From positions 27,698,352 through 27,762,351 of the forward strand of contig OZ025257.1 of NCBI GenBank assembly GCA_964019135.1: 64,000 nucleotides of DNA, given 5' to 3'. Shown here one piece after another: positions 47,254-62,300 of this stretch. Source of the stretch: Arenicola marina. Its lineage: Eukaryota > Annelida > Polychaeta > Arenicolidae. The notes beneath the pieces were generated by a model. The model saw only the letters and a program-made list of their open reading frames with translations. It was not told the origin of the DNA and made no database searches. How positions within the stretch are numbered: position 1 is the first letter of the stretch; every line of letters starts with the position of its first letter. The position numbers were made by a program, and so were the translations under genes.

Positions 47254-50200
47254 GGTTATACAATGACCCGGTTACACTATAACCAGATTCTGTGCCAAGT
47301 TGTACTTTCTAGGGTCATTTTTGGGTTATATTGGGCTACTAAATAACATAGGTGGCATAGCTCTCTATGCCTTTGGGAATGTGGTAGAATCCAGAAATAT
47401 GACATATTTCAGCGATAAATGGACTTTTTTTCGAGAGGTAAGGTTATACAATGACCCGGTTACCCTATAACCAAATTCTGTGCCAAGTTGTACTTTCTAG
47501 GGTCATTTTGGGTTATATTGGGCTAGAAAATAACATAGGTGGCATAGCTCTCTATGCCTTTGGGAATGTGGTAAAATCCAGAAAGATGACATATTTCGGC
47601 GAAAAATGTACTGTTTTCGACGGGTACGGTTATACAATGACCCGGTTACACTATAACCAGATTCTGTGCCAAGTTGTACTTTCTAGGGTCATTTTGGGTT
47701 ATATTGGGCTACAAAATAACATAGATAGCATAGCAGTCTATGCCTTTGGGAATGTGGTAGAATCCAGAAAGATGACTCATTTCGGTGAAAAAGTGACAAT
47801 ATTTGTTATACAATGCCCCGGTTACACTATAACCAAATTCTGTGCCAAGTTGAACTTTCTTGGGTCATTTTGGGTTATATTGGGCTACAAAATAACATAG
47901 GTGGCATAGCTTTCTATGCCTTTGGGAATGTGGTAGAATCCAGAAAGATGACATATTTCGGCGAAAAATGTACTGTTTTCGACGGGTAAGGTTATACAAT
48001 GACCCGGTTACACTATAACCAGATTCTGTGCCAAGTTGTACTTTCTAGGGTCATTTTGGAGTATATTGGGGTACAAAATAACATAGGTGGCATAGCTCTC
48101 TATGCCTGAGGGAATGTGGTAGAATCCAGAAAGATGACATATTTCAGCGAAAAATGGATTTTTTTCGACGGGTAAGGTTATACAATGACCCGGTTACACT
48201 ATAACCAGATTCTATGCCAAGTTGTACTTTCTAGGGTCATTTTGGGTTATATTGGGCTACAAAATAACATAGGTGGCATAGCTCTCTATGCCTTTGGGAA
48301 TGTGGTAGAATCCAGAAGGATGACATATTTCAGCGAAAAATGTACTGTTTTCGACGGGTACGGTTATACAATGACCCGGTTATACTATAACCAGATTCTG
48401 TGCCAAGTTGTACTTTCTAGGGTCATTTTGGGTTATATTGGGCTACAAAATAACATAGGTGGCATAGCTCTCTATGCCTTTGGGAATGTGGTAGAATCCA
48501 GAAAGATGACATATTTCAGCGAAAAATGGACTTTTTTTGACGGGTAAGGTTATACAATGACCCGGTTACACTATAACCAGAGTCTGTGCCAAGTTGTACT
48601 TTCTAGGGTCATTTTGGGTTATATTGGGCTACAAAATGACATAGATAGCATAGCAGTCTATGCCTTTGGGAATGTGGTAGAATCCAGAAAGATGACATAT
48701 TTCGGCGAAAAATGGACTTTTTTTGACGGGTAAGGTTATACAATGACCCGGTTACACTATAACCAGAGTCTGTGCCAAGTTGTACTTTCTAGGGTCATTT
48801 TGGGTTATATTGGGCTACAAAATAACATAGATAGCATACCAGTCTATGCCTTTGGGAATGTGGTAGAATCCAGAAAGATCACATATTTCGGCGAAAAATG
48901 TACTGTTTTCGACGGGTACGGTTATACAATGACCCGGTTACACTATAACCAGATTCTGTGCCAAGTTGTACTTTCTAGGGTCATTTTGGGTTATATTGGG
49001 GTACAAAATAACATAGGTGGCATAGCTCTCTATGCCTTTGGGAATGTGGTAGAATCCAGAAAGATGACATATTTCGGCGAAAAATGTACTGTTTTCGACG
49101 GGTACGGTTATACAATGACCCGGTTATACTATAACCAGATTCTGTGCCAAGTTGTACTTTCTAGGGTCATTTTGGGTTATATTGGGCTACAAAATAACAT
49201 AGGTGGCATAGCTCTCTATGCCTGAGGGAATGTGGTAGAATCCAGAAAGATGACATATTTCAGCGAAAAATGGATTTTTTTCGACGGGTAAGGTTATACA
49301 ATGACCCGGTTACACTATAACCAGATTCTGTGCCAAGTTGTACTTTCTAGGGTCATTTTTGGGTTATATTGGGCTACAAAATAACATAGGTGGCATAGCT
49401 CTCTATGCCTTTGGGAATGTGGTAGAATCCAGAAAGATGACATATTTCAGCGAAAAATGGATTTTTTTCGACGGGTAAGGTTATACAATGACCCGGTTAC
49501 ACTATAACCAGATTCTGTGCCAAGTTGTACTTTCTATGGTCATTTTTGGGTTATATTGGGCTACTAAATAACATAGGTGGCATAGCTCTCTATGCCTTTG
49601 GGAATGTGGTAGAATCCAGAAATATGACATATTTCAGCGATAAATGGACTTTTTTTCGAGAGGTAAGGTTATACAATGACCCGGTTACCCTATAACCAAA
49701 TTCTGTGCCAAGTTGTACTTTCTAGGGTCATTTTGGGTTATATTGGGCTACAAAATAACATAGGTGGCATAGCTCTCTATGCCTTTGGGAATGTGGTAAA
49801 ATCCAGAAAGCTGACATATTTCAATGAAAAATTGTCTTTTTTCGAGAGGTAAGGTTATACAATGGCCCGGTTATACTATAACCAAATTCTGTGCCAAGTT
49901 GTACTTGCTAGGATCTTTTTGGGTTATATTGGACTACAAAATAACATAGGTGGCATAGCTCTCTATGCCTTTGGGAATGTGGTAGAATGCAGAAAGATGA
50001 CATATTTCAGCGAAAAATGGATTTTTTTCGACGGGTAAGGTTATACAATGACCCGGTTACACTATAACCAGATTCTATGCCAAGTTGTACTTTCTAGGGT
50101 CATTTTGGAGTATATTGGGGTACAAAATAACATAGGTGGCATAGCTCTCTATGCCTTTGGGAATGTGGTAGAATCCAGAAATATGACATATTTCAGCGAT

Positions 50201-53200
50201 AAATGGACTTTTTTTCGAGAGGTAAGGTTATACAATGACCCGGTTACCCTATAACCAAATTCTGTGCCAAGTTGTACTTTCTAGGGTCATTTTAGGTTAT
50301 ATTGGGCTACAAAATAACATATGTGGCATAGCTCTCTATGCCTTTGGGAATGTGGTAGAATCCAAAAAGATGACATATTTCGGCGAAAAATGTACTGTTT
50401 TCGACGGGTACGGTTATACAATGACCCGGTTACACTATAACCAGATTCTGTGCCAAGTTGTACTTTCTAGGGTCATTTTGGGTTATATTGGGGTACAAAA
50501 TAACATAGGTGGCATAGCTCTCTATGCCTTTGGGAATGTGGTAGAAACCAGAAGGATGACATATTTCAGCGAAAAATGTACTGTTTTCGACGGGTACGGT
50601 TATACAATGACCCGGTTATACTATAACCAGATTCTGTGCCAAGTTGTACTTTCTAGGGTCATTTTGGGTTATATTGGGGTACAAAATAACATAGGTGGCA
50701 TAGCTCTCTATGCCTTTGGGAATGTGGTAGAATCCAGAAAGATGACATATTTCAGCGAAAAATGGACTTTTTTTGACGGGTAAGGTTATACAATGACCCG
50801 GTTACACTATAACCAGAGTCTGTGCCAAGTTGTACTTTCTAGGGTCATTTTGGGTTATATTGGGCTACAAAATAACATAGATAGCATAGCAGTCTATGCC
50901 TTTGGCAATGTGGTAGAATCCGGAAAGATGACATATTTCGGCGAAAAATGGACTTTTTTTGACGGGTAAGGTTATACAATGACCCGGTTACACTATAACC
51001 AGAGTCTGTGCCAAGTTGTACTTTCTAGGGTCATTTTGGGTTATATTGGGCTACAAAATAACATAGATAGCATAGCCGTCTATGCCTTTGGGAATGTGGT
51101 AGAATCCAGAAAGATGACATATTTCGGCGAAAAATGTACTGTTTTCGACGGGTACGGTTATACAATGACCCGGTTACACTATAACCAGATTCTGTGCCAA
51201 GTTGTACTTTCTAGGGTCATTTTGGGTTATATTGGGGTACAAAATAACATAGGTGGCATAGCTCTCTATGCCTTTGGGAATGTGGTAGAATCCAGAAAGA
51301 TGACATATTTCGGCGAAAAATGTACTGTTTTCGACGGGTACGGTTATACAATGACCCGGTTATACTATAACCAGATTCTGTGCCAAGTTGTACTTTCTAG
51401 GGTCATTTTGGGTTATATTGGGCTACAAAATAACATAGGTGGCATAGCTCTCTATGCCTGAGGGAATGTGGTAGAATCCAGAAAGATGACATATTTCAGC
51501 GAAAAATGGATGTTTTTCGACGGGTACGGTTATACAATGACCCGGTTACACTATAACCAGATTCTGTGCCAAGTTGAACTTTCTTGGGTCATTTTGGGTT
51601 ATATTGGGCTACAAAATAACATAGGTGGCATAGCTTTCTATGCCTTTGGGAATGTGGTAGTATCCAGAAAGATGACATATTTCGGCGAAAAATGTACTGT
51701 TTTCGACGGGTAAGGTAATACAATGACCCGGTTACACTATAACCAAATTCTGTGCCAAGTTGTACTTTCTAGGGTCATTTTGGAGTATAGTGGGGTACAA
51801 AATAACATAGGTGGCATAGCTCTCTATGCCTTTGGGAATGTGGTAGAATCCAGAAATATGACATATTTCAGCGAAAAATTGACTTTTTTTCGAGAGGTAA
51901 GGGTATACAATGACCCGGTTACCCTATAACCAAATTCTGTGCCAACTTGTACTTTCTATGGTCATTTTGAGTTATATTGGGCTACAAAATAACATATGTG
52001 GCATAGCTCTCTATGCCTTTGGGAATGTGGTAGAATCCAGAAAGATGACATATTTCGGCGAAAAATGTACTGTTTTCGACGGGTACGGTTATACAATGAT
52101 CCAGTTACACTATAACCAGAATCTATGCCAAGTTGTACTTTCTAGGGTCATTTTGGGTTATATTGGGCTACAAAATAACATATGTGGCATAGCTCTTTAT
52201 GCCTTTGGGAATGTGGTAGAATCCAGAAAGATGACTCATTTCGGTGAAAAAGTTACAATATTTGTTATACAATGCCCCGGTTACACTATAACCAAATTCT
52301 GTGCCAAGTTGAACTTTTTTGGGTCATTTTGGGTTATATTGGGCTACAAAATAACATAGGTGGCATAGCTTTCTATGCCTTTGGGAATGTGGTAGAATCC
52401 AGAAAGATGACATATTTCGGCGAAAAATGTACTGTTTTCGACGGGTAAGGTTATACAATGACCCGGTTACACTATAACCAGATTCTGTGCCAAGTTGTAC
52501 TTTCTAGGGTCATTTTGGAGTATATTGGGGTACAAAATAACATAGGTGGCATAGCTCTCTATGCCTGAGGGAATGTGGTAGAATCCAGAAAGATGACATA
52601 TTTCAGCGAAAAATGGATTTTTTTCGACGGGTAAGGTTATACAATGACCCGGTTACACTATAACCAGATTCTGTGCCAAGTTGTACTTTCTAGGGTCATT
52701 TTGGGTTATATTGGGCTACAAAATAACATAGGTGGCATAGCTCTCTATGCCTTTGGGAATGTGGTAGAATCCAGAAAGATGACATATTTCGGCGAAAAAT
52801 GTACTGTTTTCGACGGGTAAGGTTATACAATGACCCGGTTACACTATAACCAGATTCTGTGCCAAGTTGTACTTTCTAGGGTCATTTTGGAGTATATTGG
52901 GCTACAAAATAACATAGGTGGCATAGCTCTCTATGCCTTTGGGAATGTGGTAGAATCCAGAAATATGACATATTTCAACGAAAAATTGTCTTTTTTCGAG
53001 AGGTAAGGTTATACAATGACCCGGTTATACTATAACCAAATTCTGTGCCAAGTTGTACTTTCTAGGATCATTTTGGGTTATATTGGACTACAAAATAACA
53101 TAGGTGGCATAGCTCTCTATGCCTTTGGGAATGTGGTAGAATCCAGAAAGATGACATATTTCAGCGAAAAATGGATTTTTTTCGACGGGTAAGGTTATAC

Positions 53201-56000
53201 AATGACCCGGTTACACTATAACCAGATTCTATGCCAAGTTGTACTTTCTAGGGTCATTTTGGAGTATATTGGGGTACAAAATAACATAGGTGGCATAGCT
53301 CTCTATGCCTTTGGGAATGTGGTAGAATCCAGAAAGATGACATATTTCAGCGAAAAATGGATTTTTTTCGACGGGTAAGGTTATACAATGACCCGGTTAC
53401 ACTATAACCAGATTCTATGCCAAGTTGTACTTTCTAGGGTCATTTTGGAGTATATTGGGGTACAAAATAACATAGGTGGCATAGCTCTCTATGCCATTGG
53501 GAATGTGGTAGAATCCAGAAATATGACATATTTCAGCGATAAATGGACTTTTTTTCGAGAGGTAAGGTTATACAATGACCCGGTTACCCTATAACCAAAT
53601 TCTGTGCCAAGTTGTACTTTCTAGGGTCATTTTGGGTTATATTGGGCTACAAAATAACATAGGTGGCATAGCTCTCTATGCCTTTGGGAATGTGGTAGAA
53701 TGAAGAAGGATGACATATTTCAGCGAAAAATGTACTGTTTTCGACGGGTACGGTTATACAATGACCCGGTTATACTATAACCAGATTCTGTGCCAAGTTG
53801 TACTTTCTAGGGTCATTTTGGGTTATATTGGGCTACAAAATAACATAGGTGGCATAGCTCTCTATGCCTTTGGGAATGTGGTAGAATCCAGAAAGATGAC
53901 ATATTTCAGCGAAAAATGGACTTTTTTTGACGGGTAAGGTTATACAATGACCCGGTTACACTATAACCAGAGTCTGTGCCAAGTTGTACTTTCTAGGGTC
54001 ATTTTGGGTTATATTGGGCTACAAAATGACATAGATAGCATAGCAGTCTATGCCTTTGGCAATGTGGTAGAATCCAGAAAGATGACATATTTCGGCGAAA
54101 AATGGACTTTTTTTGACGGGTAAGGTTATACAATGACCCGGTTACACTATAACCAGAGTCTGTGCCAAGTTGTACTTTCTAGGGTCATTTTGGGTTATAT
54201 TGGGCTACAAAATAACATAGATAGCATACCAGTCTATGCCTTTGGGAATGTGGTAGAATCCAGAAAGCTCCCATATTTCGGCGAAAAATGTACTGTTTTC
54301 GACGGGTACGGTTATACAATGACCCGGTTACACTATAACCAGATTCTGTGCCAAGTTGTACTTTCTAGGGTCATTTTGGGTTATATTGGGGTACAAAATA
54401 ACATAGGTGGCATAGCTCTCTATGCCTTTGGGAATGTGGTAGAATCCAGAAAGATGACATATTTCGGCGAAAAATGTACTGTTTTTGACGGGTACGGTTA
54501 TACAATGACCCGGTTATACTATAACCAGATTCTGTGCCAAGTTGTACTTTCTAGGGTCATTTTGGGTTATATTGGGCTACAAAATAACATAGGTGGCATA
54601 GCTCTCTATGCCTTTGGGAATGTGGTAGAATCCAGAAAGATGACATATTTCAGCGAAAAATGGATTTTTTTCGACGGGTAAGGTTATACAATGACCCGGT
54701 TACACTATAACCAGATTCTGTGCCAAGTTGTACTTTCTAGGGTCATTTTTGGGTTATATTGGGCTACAAAATAACATAGGTGGCATAGCTCTCTATGCCT
54801 TTGGGAATGTGGTAGAATCCAGAAAGATGACATATTTCAGCGAAAAATGGATTTTTTTCGACGGGTAAGGTTATACAATGACCCGGTTACACTATAACCA
54901 GATTCTGTGCCAAGTTGTACTTTCTAGGGTCATTTTTGGGTTATATTGGGCTACTAAATAACATAGGTGGCATAGCTCTCTATGCCTTTGGGAATGTGGT
55001 AGAATCCAGAAATATGACATATTTCAGCGATAAATGGACTTTTTTTCGAGAGGTAAGGTTATACAATGACCCGGTTACCCTATAACCAAATTCTGTGCCA
55101 AGTTGTACTTTCTAGGGTCATTTTGGGTTATATTGGGCTACAAAATAACATAGGTGGCATAGCTCTCTATGCCTTTGGGAATGTGGTAAAATCCAGAAAG
55201 ATGACATATTTCGGCGAAAAATGTACTGTTTTCGACGGGTACGGTTATACAATGACCCGGTTACACTATAACCAGATTCTGTGCCAAGTTGTACTTTCTA
55301 GGGTCATTTTGGGTTATATTGGGCTACAAAATAACATAGATAGCATAGCAGTCTATGCCTTTGGGAATGTGGTAGAATCCAGAAAGATGACATATTTCGG
55401 CGGAAAATGGACTTTTTTCGAGAGGTAAGGTTATACAATGATCCAGTTACACTATAACCAGAATCTATGCCAAGTTGTACTTTCTAGGGTCATTTTGGGT
55501 TATATTGGGCTACAAAATAACATATGTGGCATAGCTCTTTATGCCTTTGGGAATGTGGTAGAATCCAGAAAGATGACTCATTTCGGTGAAAAAGTGACAA
55601 TATTTGTTATACAATGCCCCGGTTACACTATAACCAAATTCTGTGCCAAGTTGAACTTTCTTGGGTCATTTTGGGTTATATTGGGCTACAAAATAACATA
55701 GGTGGCATAGCTTTCTATGCCTTTGGGAATGTGGTAGAATCCAGAAAGATGACATATTTCGGCGAAAAATGTACTGTTTTCGACGGGTAAGGTTATACAA
55801 TGACCCGGTTACACTATAACCAGATTCTGTGCCAAATTGTACTTTCTAGGGTCATTTTGGGTTATATTGGGCTACAAAATAACATAGGTGGCATAGCTCT
55901 CTATGCCTTTGGGAATGTGGTAGAATCCAGAAATATGACATATTTCGACGAAAAATTGTCTTTTTTCGAGAGGTAAGGTTATACAATGACCCGGTTATAC
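40198..56000 (+). repeat. About 43-monomer block duplication (7,987-bp offset, later 7,615)
   Basis: Stretches starting at 40198, 42061, 42248, 42992, 43481, 43736 and 43923 recur 7,987 bp downstream, with private variants such as GAAACCAGAAGG at about 42557 and 50544. From about 45.8 kb the offset falls to 7,615, so the second copy lacks 372 bp, exactly two monomers. The outer limit is approximate. Confidence 0.75.
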
Positions 56001-59000
56001 TATAACCAAATTCTGTGCCAAGTTGTACTTTCTAGGATCATTTTGGGTTATATTGGACTACAAAATAACATAGGTGGCATAGCTCTCTATGCCTTTGGGA
56101 ATGTGGTAGAATCCAGAAAGATGACATATTTCGGCGAAAAATGGATTTTTTTCGACGGGTAAGGTTATACAATGACCCGGTTACACTATAACCAGATTCT
56201 ATGCCAAGTTGTACTTTCTAGGGTCATTTTGGAGTATATTGGGGTACAAAATAACATAGGTGGCATAGCTCTCTATGCCTTTGGGAATGTGGTAGAATCC
56301 AGAAAGATGACATATTTCAGCGAAAAATGGATTTTTTTCGACGGGTAAGGTTATACAATGACCCGGTTACACTATAACCAGATTCTATGCCAAGTTGTAC
56401 TTTCTAGGGTCATTTTGGAGTATATTGGGGTACAAAATAACATAGGTGGCATAGCTCTCTATGCCATTGGGAATGTGGTAGAATCCAGAAATATGACATA
56501 TTTCAGCGATAAATGGACTTTTTTTCGAGAGGTAAGGTTATACAATGACCCGGTTACCCTATAACCAAATTCTGTGCCAAGTTGTACTTTCTAGGGTCAT
56601 TTTGGGTTATATTGGGCTACAAAATAACATAGGTGGCATAGCTCTCTATGCCTTTGGGAATGTGGTAGAATCCAGAAGGATGACATATTTCAGCGAAAAA
56701 TGTACTGTTTTCGACGGGTACGGTTATACAATGACCCGGTTATACTATAACCAGATTCTGTGCCAAGTTGTACTTTCTAGGGTAATTTTGGGTTATATTG
56801 GGCTACAAAATAACATAGGTGGCATAGCTCTCTATGCCTTTGGGAATGTGGTAGAATCCAGAAAGATGACATATTTCAGCGAAAAATGGACTTTTTTTGA
56901 CGGGTAAGGTTATACAATGACCCGGTTACACTATAACCAGAGTCTGTGCCAAGTTGTACTTTCTAGGGTCATTTTGGGTTATATTGGGCTACAAAATGAC
57001 ATAGATAGCATAGCAGTCTATGCCTTTGGCAATGTGGTAGAATCCAGAAAGATGACATATTTCGGCGAAAAATGGACTTTTTTTGACGGGTAAGGTTATA
57101 CAATGACCCGGTTACACTATAACCAGAGTCTGTGCCAAGTTGTACTTTCTAGGGTCATTTTGGGTTATATTGGGCTACAAAATAACATAGATAGCATACC
57201 AGTCTATGCCTTTGGGAATGTGGTAGAATCCAGAAAGCTCCCATATTTCGGCGAAAAATGTACTGTTTTCGACGGGTACGGTTATACAATGACCCGGTTA
57301 CACTATAACCAGATTCTGTGCCAAGTTGTACTTTCTAGGGTCATTTTGGGTTATATTGGGGTACAAAATAACATAGGTGGCATAGCTCTCTATGCCTTTG
57401 GGAATGTGGTAGAATCCAGAAAGATGACATATTTCGGCGAAAAATGTACTGTTTTCGACGGGTACGGTTATACAATGACCCGGTTATACTATAACCAGAT
57501 TCTGTGCCAAGTTGTACTTTCTAGGGTCATTTTGGGTTATATTGGGCTACAAAATAACATAGGTGGCATAGCTCTCTATGCCTTTGGGAATGTGGTAGAA
57601 TCCAGAAAGATGACATATTTCAGCGAAAAATGGATTTTTTTCGACGGGTAAGGTTATACAATGACCCGGTTACACTATAACCAGATTCTGTGCCAAGTTG
57701 TACTTTCTAGGGTCATTTTTGGGTTATATTGGGCTACAAAATAACATAGGTGGCATAGCTCTCTATGCCTTTGGGAATGTGGTAGAATCCAGAAAGATGA
57801 CATATTTCAGCGAAAAATGGATTTTTTTCGACGGGTAAGGTTATACAATGACCCGGTTACACTATAACCAGATTCTGTGCCAAGTTGTACTTTCTAGGGT
57901 CATTTTTGGGTTATATTGGGCTACTAAATAACATAGGTGGCATAGCTCTCTATGCCTTTGGGAATGTGGCAGAATCCAGAAATATGACATATTTCAGCGA
58001 TAAATGGACTTTTTTTCGAGAGGTAAGGTTATACAATGACCCGGTTACCCTATAACCAAATTCTGTGCCAAGTTGTACTTTCTAGGGTCATTTTGGGTTA
58101 TATTGGGCTACAAAATAACATAGGTGGCATAGCTCTCTATGCCTTTGGGAATGTGGTAAAATCCAGAAAGATGACATATTTCGGCGAAAAATGTACTGTT
58201 TTCGACGGGTACGGTTATACAATGACCCGGTTACACTATAACCAGATTCTGTGCCAAGTTGTACTTTCTAGGGTCATTTTGGGTTATATTGGGCTACAAA
58301 ATAACATAGATAGCATAGCAGTCTATGCCTTTGGGAATGTGGTAGAATCCAGAAAGATGACATATTTCGGCGGAAAATGGACTTTTTTCGAGAGGTAAGG
58401 TTATACAATGATCCAGTTACACTATAACCAGAATCTATGCCAAGTTGTACTTTCTAGGGTCATTTTGGGTTATATTGGGCTACAAAATAACATATGTGGC
58501 ATAGCTCTTTATGCCTTTGGGAATGTGGTAGAATCCAGAAAGATGACTCATTTCGGTGAAAAAGTGACAATATTTGTTATACAATGCCCCGGTTACACTA
58601 TAACCAAATTCTGTGCCAAGTTGAACTTTCTTGGGTCATTTTGGGTTATATTGGGCTACAAAATAACATAGGTGGCATAGCTTTCTATGCCTTTGGGAAT
58701 GTGGTAGAATCCAGAAAGATGACATATTTCGGCGAAAAATGTACTGTTTTCGACGGGTAAGGTTATACAATGACCCGGTTACACTATAACCAGATTCTGT
58801 GCCAAGTTGTACTTTCTAGGGTCATTTTGGAGTATATTGGGGTACAAAATAACATAGGTGGCATAGCTCTCTATGCCTGAGGGAATGTGGTAGAATCCAG
58901 AAAGATGACATATTTCAGCGAAAAATGGATTTTTTTCGACGGGTAAGGTTATACAATGACCCGGTTACACTATAACCAGATTCTGTGCCAAGTTGTACTT

Positions 59001-59327
59001 TCTAGGGTCATTTTGGGTTATATTGGGCTACAAAATAACATAGGTGGCATAGCTCTCTATGCCTTTGGGAATGTGGTAGAATCCAGAAAGATGACATATT
59101 TCAGCGAAAAATGGACTTTTTTTGACGGGTAAGGTTATACAATGACCCGGTTACACTATAACCAGAGTCTGTGCCAAGTTGTACTTTCTAGGGTCATTTT
59201 GGGTTATATTGGGCTACAAAATAACATAGATAGCATAGCAGTCTATGCCTTTGGCAATGTGGTAGAATCCGGAAAGATGACATATTTCGGCGAAAATTGG
59301 ACTTTTTTTGACGGGTAAGGTTATACA
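53388..59327 (+). repeat. 16-monomer tandem block duplication (2,970 bp)
   Basis: Positions 53388-56357 recur at 56358-59327. The AAGCTCCCATATTTCGG variant at about 54266 and 57236 and the ATGCCATTGGG variant in both copies support it. This duplication lies within the second copy of the 8-kb block and so is younger than that block. Confidence 0.8.
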
Positions 59328-62300
59328 ATGACCCGGTTACACTATAACCAGAGTCTGTGCCAAGTTGTACTTTCTAGGGTCATTTTGGGTTATATTGGGC
59401 TACAAAATAACATAGATAGCATAGCCGTCTATGCCTTTGGGAATGTGGTAGAATCCAGAAAGATGACATATTTCGGCGAAAAATGTACTGTTTTCGACGG
59501 GTACGGTTATACAATGACCCGGTTACACTATAACCAGATTCTGTGCCAAGTTGTACTTTCTAGGGTCATTTTGGGTTATATTGGGGTACAAAATAACATA
59601 GGTGGCATAGCTCTCTATGCCTTTGGGAATGTGGTAGAATCCAGAAAGATGACATATTTCGGCGAAAAATGAACTGTTTTCGACGGGTACGGTTATACAA
59701 TGACCCGGTTATACTATAACCAGATTCTGTGCCAAGTTGTACTTTCTAGGGTAATTTTGGGTTATATTGGGCTACAAAATAACATAGGTGGCATAGCTCT
59801 CTATGCCTGAGGGAATGTGGTAGAATCCAGAAAGATGACATATTTCAGCGAAAAATGGATGTTTTTCGACGGTTACGGTTATACAATGACCCGGTTACAC
59901 TATAACCAGATTCTGTGCCAAGTTGAACTTTCTTGGGTCATTTTGGGTTATTTTGGGCTACAAAATAACATAGGTGGCATAGCTCTCTATGCCTTTGGGA
60001 ATGTGGTAGTATCCAGAAAGATGACATATTTCGGCGAAAAATGTACTGTTTTCGACGGGTAAGGTTATACAATGACCCGGTTACACTATAACCAAATTCT
60101 GTGCCAAGTTGTACTTTCTAGGGTCATTTTGGAGTATAGTGGGGTACAAAATAACATAGGTGGCATAGCTCTCTATGCCTTTGGGAATGTGGTAGAATCC
60201 AGAAATATGACATATTTCAGCGAAAAATGGACTTTTTTTCGAGAGGTAAGGGTATACAATGACCCGGTTACCCTATAACCAAATTCTGTGCCAAGTTGTA
60301 CTTTCTATGGTCATTTTGAGTTATATTGGGCTACAAAATAACATATGTGGCATAGCTCTCTATGCCTTTGGGAATGTGGTAGAATCCAGAAAGATGACAT
60401 ATTTCGGCGAAAAATGTACTGTTTTCGACGGGTACGGTTATACAATGACCCGGTTACACTATAACCAGATTCTGTGCCAAGTTGTACTTTCTAGGGTAAT
60501 TTTGGGGTATATGGGGGTACAAAATAACATAGGTGGCATAGCTCTCTATGCCTTTGGGAATGTGGTAGAATCCAGAAAGATGACATATTTCAGCGAAAAA
60601 TGTACTGTTTTCGACGGGTACGGTTATACAATGACCCGGTTACACTATAACCAGATTCTGTGCCAAGTTGTACTTTCTAGGGTCATTTTGGGTTATATTG
60701 GGCTACAAAATAACATAGGTGGCATAGCTCTCTATGCCTTTGGGTATGTGGTAGAATCCAGAAAGATGACATATTTCAACGAAAAATTATCTTTTTTCGA
60801 GAGGTAAGGTTATACAATGACCCGGTTATACTATAACCAAATTCTGTGCCAAGTTGTACTTTCTAGGATCATTTTGGGTTATATTGGACTACAAAATAAC
60901 ATAGGTGGCATAGCTCGCTATGCCTTTGGGAATGTGGTAGAATCCAGAAAGGTGACATATTTCAGCGAAAAATTGATTTTTTTCGACGGGTAAGGTTATA
61001 CAATGACCCGGTTACACTATAACCAGATTCTGTGCCAAGTTGTACTTTCTAGGGTCATTTTTGGGTTATATTGGGCTACAAAATAACATAGGTGGCATAG
61101 CTCTCTATGCCTTTGGGAATGTGGTAGAATCCAGAAAGATGACATATTCCAGCGAAAAATGGATTTTTTTCGACGGGTAAGGTTATACAATGACCCGGTT
61201 ACACTATAACCAGATTCTGTGCCAAGTTGTACTTTCTAGGATCATTTTGGGTTATATTGGACTACAAAATAACATAGGTGGCATAGCTCGCTATGCCTTT
61301 GGGAATGTGGTAGAATCCAGAAAGGTGACATATTTCAGCGAAAAATGGATTTTTTTCGACGGGTAAGGTTATACAATGACCCGGTTACACTATAACCAGA
61401 TTCTGTGCCAAGTTGTACTTTCTAGGGTCATTTTTGGGTTATATTGGGCTACAAAATAACATAGGTGGCATAGCTCTCTATGCCTTTGGGAATGTGGTAG
61501 AATCCAGAAAGATGACATATTCCAGCGAAAAATGGATTTTTTTCGACGGGTAAGGTTATACAATGACCCGGTTACACTATAACCAGATTCTGTGCCAAGT
61601 TTTACTTTCTAGGGTCATTTTTGGGTTATATTGGGCTACAAAATAACATAGATAGCATAGCAGTCTATGCCTTTGGCAATGTGGTAGAATCCGGAAAGAT
61701 GACATATTTCGGCGAAAAATGGACTTTTTTTGACGGGTAAGGTTATACAATGACCCGGTTACACTATAACCAGAGTCTGTGCCCAGTTGTACTTTCTAGG
61801 GTCATTTTGGGTTATATTGGGCTACAAAATAACATAGATAGCATAGCCGTCTATGCCTTTGGGAATGTGGTAGAATCCAGAAAGATGACATATTTCGGCG
61901 AAAAATGTACTGTTTTCGACGGGTACGGTTATACAATGACCCGGTTACACTATAACCAGATTCTGTGCCAAGTTGTACTTTCTAGGGTCATTTTGGGTTA
62001 TATTGGGGTACAAAATAACATAGGTGGCATTGCTCTCTATGCCTTTGGGAATGTGGTAGAATCCAGAAAGATGACATATTTCGGCGAAAAATGTACTGTT
62101 TTCGACGGGTACGGTTATACAATGACCCGGTTATACTATAACCAGATTCTGTGCCAAGTTGTACTTTCTAGGGTAATTTTGGGTTATATTGGGCTACAAA
62201 ATAACATAGGTGGCATAGCTCTCTATGCCTGAGGGAATGTGGTAGAATCCAGAAAGATGACATATTTCAGCGAAAAATGGATTTTTTTCGACGGGTACGG

